DNA of 64,000 bases, taken from assembly GCF_000003195.3 (NCBI RefSeq), contig NC_012872.2, positions 51,627,695-51,691,694 of the forward strand, in the 5' to 3' direction. The DNA is from Sorghum bicolor (lineage: Eukaryota; Streptophyta; Magnoliopsida; Poales; Poaceae). This document shows, in pieces, positions 60,076 through 64,000 of this stretch. Each line of letters opens with the position of its first letter. The stretch's first letter is position 1. Below the pieces are notes generated by a model. That model saw nothing but the letters and a program-made list of their open reading frames with translations, was not told where the DNA came from and ran no database searches. The translations under genes and the position numbers were made by a program.

Positions 60076-60530
60076 AAACACAAAGACTGCCTCTACTAAG
60101 AGGCTGATTGGTAGGCTGTAGCGGGCTGCCCTTACCTAAATGGTCTCATTTCAGCAATGTGTTTGGTTCCCTGTGCCGAACAAAATTTATGCACGGGACC
60201 TTGCATTTGGAACCGCCCCAATGCAGACTTTGTGTACGTAGGAACCAAGCTTCCCATGTGAGCTGGGATGGCCTGGTGCGGCGCGCGGCCCGCGTAGGAG
60301 ACGACACCATCCTCCCAGACGAGACACGAGGATAAGGTTACCCCCTATCCGTTCTTCCCCAAAGCAAAATGAACAGAGCAACGCTACTGCGTGCTCAATC
60401 TCCATTCTCCTTTAGCCATCCGCCCTACTTTGATCCATCGCACCTAAAGCTCACCCACCACCGTAGCTACCTCCTCAACCAACCCATTCCCTTCCCCATG
60501 GACTATGGCATGAGGAGATTGGGCCGCCAT

Positions 60531-60930
60531 GGCCGCTGCCCCTAAAGCTGGTGAGGTTAGGGTGGAGGATTTGGAGAAAGAAGAAGGGGTCTTGAGCGTG
60601 CTCTAGGATTCGAATGCAGCTATTGCTGCAATTAGACAAGTTTAAGGAGGAGGTGCAAGAGCTGCACCAGGACCTAGCCACGCTACTCAACCTCTTCTCG
60701 GTCGTTGAGCTGCCAAGGACGTCATGGACCTGCTGGACCTCATGCCATGCCAGTGCAAGTGGTTCTCACCATAGGTCCTCAAGACCAAAGTGCTCTCATT
60801 GGAGATCATGCCGGAGCGGTAGAGGTTGCGGGAGATCCTAGAGGTGGGCATCAAACCTGGCGACCTACAGCGAAGAGATCGAGATCCTTGACCGAGAGAT
60901 CAGCGACCACGCCTAGGAGAGGTGGATGGA
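60531..60930 (+). pseudogene. Possible captured gene fragment
   Basis: The stretch LDKFKEEVQELHQDLATLLN (around 60630-60690) looks like genuine helical coding sequence, and neighbouring frames continue it after shifts and stops. I cannot name the parent gene. It lies in repeat-like DNA that contains 'aaccaaacacacccaagtgca' twice (61048 and 61145). Confidence 0.3.
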
Positions 60931-61047
60931 CACCATGATTGTGCTCGTTAGTCTTGAGACTACAATGTGCTTTCTCTATTTGTGCTATAAATGGTGGTAA
61001 GCTCACCAAATTGACACATGGGTGACCACAACTTACTCCATGCACAT

Positions 61048-61165
61048 AACCAAACACACCCAAGTGCATTCGTTCATTCATTAAAGTTGTTCAAGCAGGT
61101 AACCAAACAATATTATTGTGATCCAGTATCCTAGACTAAAGTGCAACCAAACACACCCAAGTGCA
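61048..61165 (+). repeat. Direct repeat, 21 bp
   Basis: The phrase CAAACACACCCAAGTGCA with its flanking 'aac' occurs at 61048-61068 and 61145-61165. It may mark the end of a transposon-derived unit. Confidence 0.5.
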
Positions 61166-61547
61166 CAATGTCATCCTATATTCAAAGAGCCTTCATAGGG
61201 CCTTCATCCCAGATCACACACCAATGTGCAATCAATCACGCCCTAAGAGACACTAACACCTGCAATTGTGGCCATCAAATATTGGTTGAACTCTTTCCTT
61301 GTAGAGAAAGGCCACTTCCCTTGGTTGTAGACTTGTGTTTTGAAATGTTCTTCTATTTTTTATTTCTGGATGTCCCACCAAAAAAAGATCATCAAACCGT
61401 CCAACTTTCACCTGAGTGAGCTGTCTATCTTCACACGGCATTTGCGCTAGAAGCTGTACAACGATCTATTTGAACTGATTGTGTCTAGTGTTGACAGTCT
61501 GAACCAGCCTTTCAGGTAGATCCAAGAGAGTGGTCACACAGCATGGC

Positions 61548-63432
61548 TGAAAGCCCAAGTTTGGTTTTGGTAATTAATGACACCAAGTTGCTAATGCCTT
61601 GTGTTTAAGTGATTTGAGTTAGGCATAGCAACACATGTGATGAAGGTGCATGGTGGCATGGAAAGGTGGCCACATGATCACAAAGGGATGAAGCATGAAG
61701 TGAAGATCATGGTGATAGACGAGGAGCAAAGTTATCAAGGCAAAGGTATAAACATAGAGTTTTACTTTTGCCGGTCTAAGATGAGTAGAGAAGTGATTGA
61801 CCGGGTTTAGGATAGATAGCTGACTATTAAGAGGGGAAATCACGGTCATCTCTCGAATCAAGTGCTACTAGGTCTACATCTTGAGCATATGCATTAGGAT
61901 CTAGTAAAGTACTAACTTAACTCCTTTGGTGAAAATGTCTGTGAAAGCTAACACACATGCACTTCAGTGGTGGACACTTGTTGGTGTTAGCACTTTTGCA
62001 AAGGAGGTGGAGTTCCTAGGGTTGAGAGTGGTGGACACTTGTCGACGCTTTTAGGAAAAATAAGTGTATATTTACTATTGCGCCGGTGGGAAATTTGGAG
62101 AAGTCGCGGGAGTGTTTTTCACTGAGAAACACTCACCGGACGCACTGCGCGGAGGCACCGGACGCTGCCTTTAGCGTCTGGTGTACTTGACCAGAGGAAG
62201 TAGTGTGCACCGGACGCACCGGAGTGAGTCCGGTGCTCAGCGTCTGGTGTGCGGGCGTTTTGTGAACCTCTCTGGGTATGAGTCCGGTGAGCACCGGACG
62301 GTTCGGTGCTCAGCGTCCGGTGACCCCGAGAGTTTGCATACCTCCCTGAGTTTTAGTTCGGTGTGCACCGGACGCGTCTGGTGTGGACCTGCAGAGCGTC
62401 CGGTGTTTTGCATGTAGCCGTTAAAAATTGACACGCGAGATCCAAGGAGGACACGTGGCCAACCCCTGAGCACCGGACGCTGGGGGTCGAGCGTCCGGTG
62501 ATCACTTGGTAGCGTCCGGTGCCCCCGTTTTTAGGCCAGTGAAAGTGGCCAACGGCTAGTTCTTTGAGGGTGCTTATAAATTAAGGGTGGCCGGCTTTAG
62601 GAGGCTTATCCCTTGCACTTTTGAATACTTAAGCCATACTTTGAGCTAGAGAACACTCCTTCCACTCATCTCCTTGCTTGATTGCTAATCTTTGTGAGAT
62701 TCAAGTGCATTGCTTTGAGAGTTGCATTTAGTGGCACTTGTTTCTTGAGTTTGCTGCGGATTTCTTGTTACTCTTGGATGTTTCCCGATGCCCTAGACGG
62801 CTTGGAGCAGCGGTGGTGTTGAGCTCGTAATTGGAGATTGTTTCGAGCCTCACCAAGTGATTTGTGAGGGGTTCTTGAGCCTTCCCTGCGGGAGATTGCA
62901 ATTGGCTACTCTAGTGAATTACTCATGGCTTGGAGGATCCCCATCTTGTGAGTGGATGTGTGGCACCCGCTGAGGGTTTGACTTTGGATTGCCAATTAGC
63001 ACGTGATCCATCAAGTGGGTGTATCGCCACAACGAGGACTAGCTTGCCGGGAAGCAAGTGAACCTCGGTAAAAAATCTTGTGTCATCTCTTGCCGAGGAT
63101 TCTCTTGTGATTGTGAGTAATTGGTTGGATATATCCCTACTCTACAACGTTGGTGTAACATTCACTCTCCACTCCTTTACTTAGTTGTATACCTTGCTAG
63201 TTGTTTAGCTTGTTTAGTTTAGTCTTCTTGTTTAAGAGTGTAACTAGCCTTCTCTTGTGGTTCTGCTTTAGTGTTTGGCCTTGTACTAGTTTGTATAGGT
63301 GGCTTGCATAGCTTAGTTGAGCTAGTGCTAGAATTGCTTTGCCATTTGTTTTACTAACTCACTTGCTTAGTGAAGTTTGTAGAAATTTTAAATAGGCTAT
63401 TCACCCCCTCCTATAGCCATTTGGACCTTTCA
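61548..63432 (+). mobile_element. Second copy of the 12.7-kb solo LTR (1885 bp)
   Basis: Starts TGAAAGCCC and ends ACCTTTCA, and aligns with 12720-14585 along its whole length, including the CCGGTG-rich block and the TATA box (62575). The five bases before (ATGGC) and after (AATAT) do not match, and no primer-binding site or polypurine tract adjoins it. It therefore probably arose by recombination between different elements, or the flanks have been rearranged. Confidence 0.8.
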
Positions 63433-64000
63433 AATATAGATTTCCATGCAGCCCGCAACCCGGCGGCCCAGCACGGGTCACGGCTTTTCGGCCCGGCCCA
63501 AGCACGGCACGGCCCGTAGGCAACCGGGCCCGGGCTGGCACGGCACGTCGGCACAGGCCGTGCCTGGGCCGCCTATCGAGCCCGCGGGCGGGCACGGCCC
63601 GACACGACCTTTTTAACGAGGCACGGAGGTGGCCCGAGCCGGCCATCTCCCCGACCCCCCGCGCCCCGCCCCGCACCCCCCTGGCCAGTATATAATCGTC
63701 GATGCAGACGGGACGGTGCCCTAACCCTAATCCCCACCCCACCCGCAGCGCATCCAGCCAACCACAGCCGCCGCTCCCTCACCATTCCCCACTCAGCACT
63801 CACCTCGCCTCGCCTCGCTCCCTCGCCAGAGCCGACACCGTCGACCTCGACTCCGGTGACCTCCATAGGACCGCAGCCGCCTCTCGACGCTCACGATTGG
63901 CTATGCTGGACGCCGGCACGGCGGCACGTTGTCGTCTTCTTCCACGACTCCGGTGACCGCACGTCACCTTCCTGAGCTTCCTCTTTGCAGTTTGCCTCTA
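63433..64000 (+). other. GC-rich start of a further unit, possibly transposon-derived
   Basis: 63440-63640 is dense in GGCCCG/CACGGC words. 63700-63990 looks like a leader followed by 'ctttgcag' at the window edge, an acceptor-like site. Such CG-rich leaders precede some grass hAT-type genes, but no transposase residues are visible, so this is a weak guess. Confidence 0.25.

Overview
This is nuclear DNA from a grass, most likely a panicoid and plausibly Sorghum (inference). The coding genes match known plant families. They sit in AT-rich DNA full of Stowaway- and Tourist-like MITEs, solo LTRs, small Helitrons and Copia/Gypsy elements. The first CarB exon is very GC-rich and the later exons are not, as is usual in grasses. 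I see no bacterial operon, CRISPR array, tRNA or rRNA.

Layout. 1-4200: intergenic with MITE remnants. 4320-8885 (+): the three-exon gene for the chloroplast carbamoyl-phosphate synthase large chain (about 1171 aa). 8886-17740: AT-rich, with a Tourist-like element (12221-14781) split by a solo LTR of 1866 bp (12720-14585, target duplication GAGTG). 18052-19895 (-): a two-exon IQM-type calmodulin-binding protein (576 aa). 20761-34925: a MITE-rich stretch with a decayed MuDR-like transposase (25643-26551). 37458-42434: a Copia element with 115/114-bp LTRs and duplication ACTAC. 43747-46015: a Gypsy deletion derivative with duplication TGAGT. 47036-47659 (-): a 207-aa protein with a C-terminal motif resembling decapping co-activators of the EDC1/PNRC type. 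49083-51500 (+): a seven-exon mitochondrial carrier resembling plant CoA transporters. 52419-57014 (-): a four-exon lysine/glutamate-rich protein of unknown function, with three small Helitrons in its 3.2-kb intron. 58357-61500: MITE and other repeats. 61548-63432: a second copy of the solo LTR. 63433-64000: the GC-rich start of a further unit.

The genes do not form a pathway. CarB supplies carbamoyl phosphate in the plastid, the carrier acts at the mitochondrial inner membrane, and the IQM protein is a Ca2+/calmodulin-linked regulator. The 207-aa gene and the carrier gene are divergent and share the interval 47660-49082.

The most unusual structure I found is a set of three tiny oligo-T insertions. 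Each is about 15-19 nt, two end in T(n)GCGA, and all are flanked by 11-18-bp direct repeats. They look like extremely truncated retroposons. Other notable items are the Helitron array, the very short-LTR Copia with near-identical LTRs but a broken polyprotein, and the EDC1/PNRC-like motif.
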